Assembly: GCF_001039355.2 (NCBI RefSeq)
Contig: NW_019776024.1
Coordinates: 130,352 to 194,351, forward strand
DNA length: 64,000 bases
Source of the DNA: Lingula anatina
Taxonomy: Eukaryota > Brachiopoda > Lingulata > Lingulida > Lingulidae
Direction: 5' to 3'
In this document: positions 61,701 to 64,000 of the stretch, piece after piece
Layout of the letters: each line of letters begins with the position of its first letter
How positions within the stretch are numbered: the first letter of the stretch is position 1
Translations under genes and position numbers: made by a program
The notes under the pieces: generated by a model
What the model was told of the DNA's origin: nothing
What the model saw: only the letters and a program-made list of their open reading frames with translations
Databases searched by the model: none

Positions 61701-63812
61701 CCTTTGATGAAAACTTTAGTTTGCACGATTTTTTTACGTCTGCACATTTTTAGTTCTGTTTGAACGTGTTTTTAGGCCCTACAAGATTTAAAGAGCATTT
61801 ATGACTTAATTAAGAATGTTTTAATTTAGATGCAAGTATTTCACAAAGAACACCGACTCATTAAGATAATAATGCTTGTCAGAGTTGTGAGGTATTGATC
61901 CCAGGATCAGTGTAGGCCTACTCCTTCAACGTGTACTCCAATTTCATGTTTAAATTTTATCAACGATTCAAACGTCTGAAGGTTATCATGGTAGTTCAAA
62001 AAACTTTTAATTTAGATAATCTTAAAGCTAATTTTGATCTCTTTCCGATTTCATTCCTTTTTACTATTAGTTACTATTAGTTTTAAATCAGTCTTTTATA
62101 AAATTCAATTCGTTTTGTTTATCTTTTAATCTATAATGTTTGAAAGCAGCACTGAGATCTTTGTGCGGCGCGGTTTATCATCATTATTATTATTATTATA
62201 CAGGCGCAAGATTACAGATAGCCATGATAGATCTCATATATGTTTCAGGAGAGACATGGGCGATCCGCTTTTGCTTAAGATTGACAGGCTCTTGAAGATC
62301 TTTTTGTAAGATAAGTATGCTTTATGTTATACAACACGCGCAAATACACTCACATGTCAATTATTCATTACATAAGAGTCTTTTACGCTTCTCTGAAATA
62401 CGCCAAACTTTTACCCCCTCCTTGCAATGCGTGATACATACTGTTTATAGATGTTTGAACACTCAGAAGAAAGTGCAATTTATATGGTGCAAACGGCCGA
62501 AGTAATAACTTCCACAAGTGGAAGACTTTTTGTTTTCGGCGCTTTTTAGTAAGATATCTTATTAAGTAATATCATTAACTCAATACAGGCCATACAATTT
62601 GGCATATTGCAAACTCGATCTCAACCATTTTTTTTTACTGTTCGCTGAGTCTGCGCTTCGAGCAAACCAATGGGCACGCACATCATTTAAATAATCAGCG
62701 TATTTTCCTCTGTTAAATATTTTAATATGTTATATTTTAATATTTTAATATTAAAAATGCACGTGTCTTATGTTAAGAGTGTGTTCGTTTAATAAAGAAT
62801 TGTAAACATTTTCTCGTTTCAGAAGCCTGCCGTACCGTGCAACGTGCGCTTCCAAGCAATCTTGGTAATTTTGGTTCACATTCAGGAATTCATCGTACTT
62901 ACATGCATCAGTTGTATCAAAATTGAATAAATACTTTTATAATTCCCTGTTTTTTACTTTGCTTTGAAATAAGGACGATAAAGATAGTGGTTATAATAAG
63001 GAAAATGAATTGCATTACATAGATTTCATAAGCACCAAATAATGGAATTTGAGCATTTAAAAATGTCTTAACCCGCTGAAAATTGTATTTCAAAGATTTA
63101 CAATTTTATAAACACACATTTACTATCTTGCTTTTTGAAATTTTGTTCCAAATTTGTCATGTACCAAGCTAGTCTTTCTATCCCATGGAACGAAGGCGTT
63201 CATCCTCTTGGATATCATTTCTTCAAATTTCTTGATATACCTTTTTTGTACTGAAACCTTATATTTGACAAACAAACTTTTTATACCTAAATTTCAAATT
63301 TGAAAGAATGAATAAAAGAAAAATTCTTTAGCAACATTAGGACCACGTTTTTTAAATGGAGATTGAAGTTTGCCCACGGATGAGGCCAATATATATTCAG
63401 ATGGTATATGATTGATAGAATTTTGCAGTCTCTCTTCTCTCCAAAAATTGGATTTAATTAAAATATCTTAAATAGATTTCCAATTCCCTCGTTTACGTCT
63501 TATTTGACTTGTTTGAATTCAGATTCTCCCAAATGTGTAGTCAATAACGTTCCATTTTCATTTAATTGTGGAATCAAATATTTTAAGATCAAATTATACA
63601 ATGTCTCATTGTCTGCCAAAAGTTCAAATCCCTTCCTAAAAAATTGCCAACATCTTCATTTTTGAAAAATGAATGTTGTCTTTGGTATGTGGCCCTGCAT
63701 TTTAATATATGGAGTTTCATATTTTGTTTCTTTCTTTTAAAAATTATCGTTGAAATTATCATTTTTAATTTGACTGTTTTTGTAACGTTCTTTTGTGATT
63801 TTGCTTGGCATT
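61701..63812. other. Intergenic, nothing recognised
   Basis: AT-rich sequence with short frames only, a small ATT run near 62184 and no recognisable coding motif. Confidence 0.5.
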
Positions 63813-63814
63813 TC

Positions 63815-64000
63815 TTATTTGGAATGGATTCACGCCACCTACCACCCCTCTCATGGAATGGACTCGCCCCTCCTGTCACCCCTCAAATGGAATGGACTCG
63901 CCCAACCTGTCACCCCTCAAATGGAATGGACTCGCCCCACCTGCCACCCCTCAAATGGAATGGACTCGCCCAACCTGTCACCCCTCAAATGGAATGGACT
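63815..64000. repeat. 34-bp minisatellite running off the window end
   Basis: The phrase TGGAATGGACTCGCCC repeats at 63854, 63888, 63922, 63956 and 63990, exactly 34 bases apart, with a diverged first unit at 63820. Units alternate slightly (CCAACCTGTCA versus CCCACCTGCCA). The array continues beyond the window. Confidence 0.93.

Noticed and set aside
1-64000. tRNA or rRNA genes and CRISPR arrays
   Set aside because: I scanned for B-box-like sequence and regularly spaced short repeats; the only regular arrays are satellites and minisatellites in an evidently eukaryotic genome.

Overview
The window is animal nuclear DNA. It is AT-rich with many short introns, GT-AG splice sites (one likely GC-AG), and many microsatellites, MITEs, Tc1/mariner elements and LINE fragments. 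Six genes can be built with matching splice phases: two paralogous chymotrypsin-like serine proteases, a pseudokinase with a TAZ-type zinc finger, the mitotic kinase TTK/Mps1, a CrtC/AttH-like protein and a GH3-domain protein. A seventh, very small gene has no recognisable family. The style (high allelic divergence, chymotrypsin paralogs, GH3 gene, dispersed MITEs) suits a highly heterozygous marine invertebrate, but I cannot place the phylum from sequence alone.

Layout: 1-7.0 kb has no convincing gene. 7.0-28.1 kb is a tandemly duplicated secreted serine protease locus. Copy A (8336-13303) is full length with an N-terminal Cys-rich/Thr-rich exon. Copy B (23734-27667) has lost that exon. About 10 kb of transposons and satellite separates B from its own 5' flank. 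28.4-35.2 kb (minus) is a 12-exon gene: long disordered N-terminus, TAZ-type zinc finger, then a kinase fold lacking the catalytic aspartates. Head-to-head with it is TTK (coding exons 38723-47742); its first three coding exons occur twice around a single N, which looks like two haplotypes joined in the assembly. 50.1-53.8 kb (plus) is a 402-residue membrane-anchored CrtC/AttH-like protein. 54.5-58.2 kb (minus) is a GH3-domain protein and 59.3-60.6 kb (minus) a 142-residue single-TM protein. 60.6-64 kb is mostly empty, ending in a 34-bp tandem repeat that runs off the window.

The genes are ordinary independent eukaryotic units, not an operon. The most unusual item is the TAZ-finger pseudokinase, a combination I do not recognise from any described family. 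Also notable are the protease duplication, where one paralog acts as an 'empty site' that dates insertions in the other, and a 146-bp satellite carrying DR1-type nuclear-receptor motifs.
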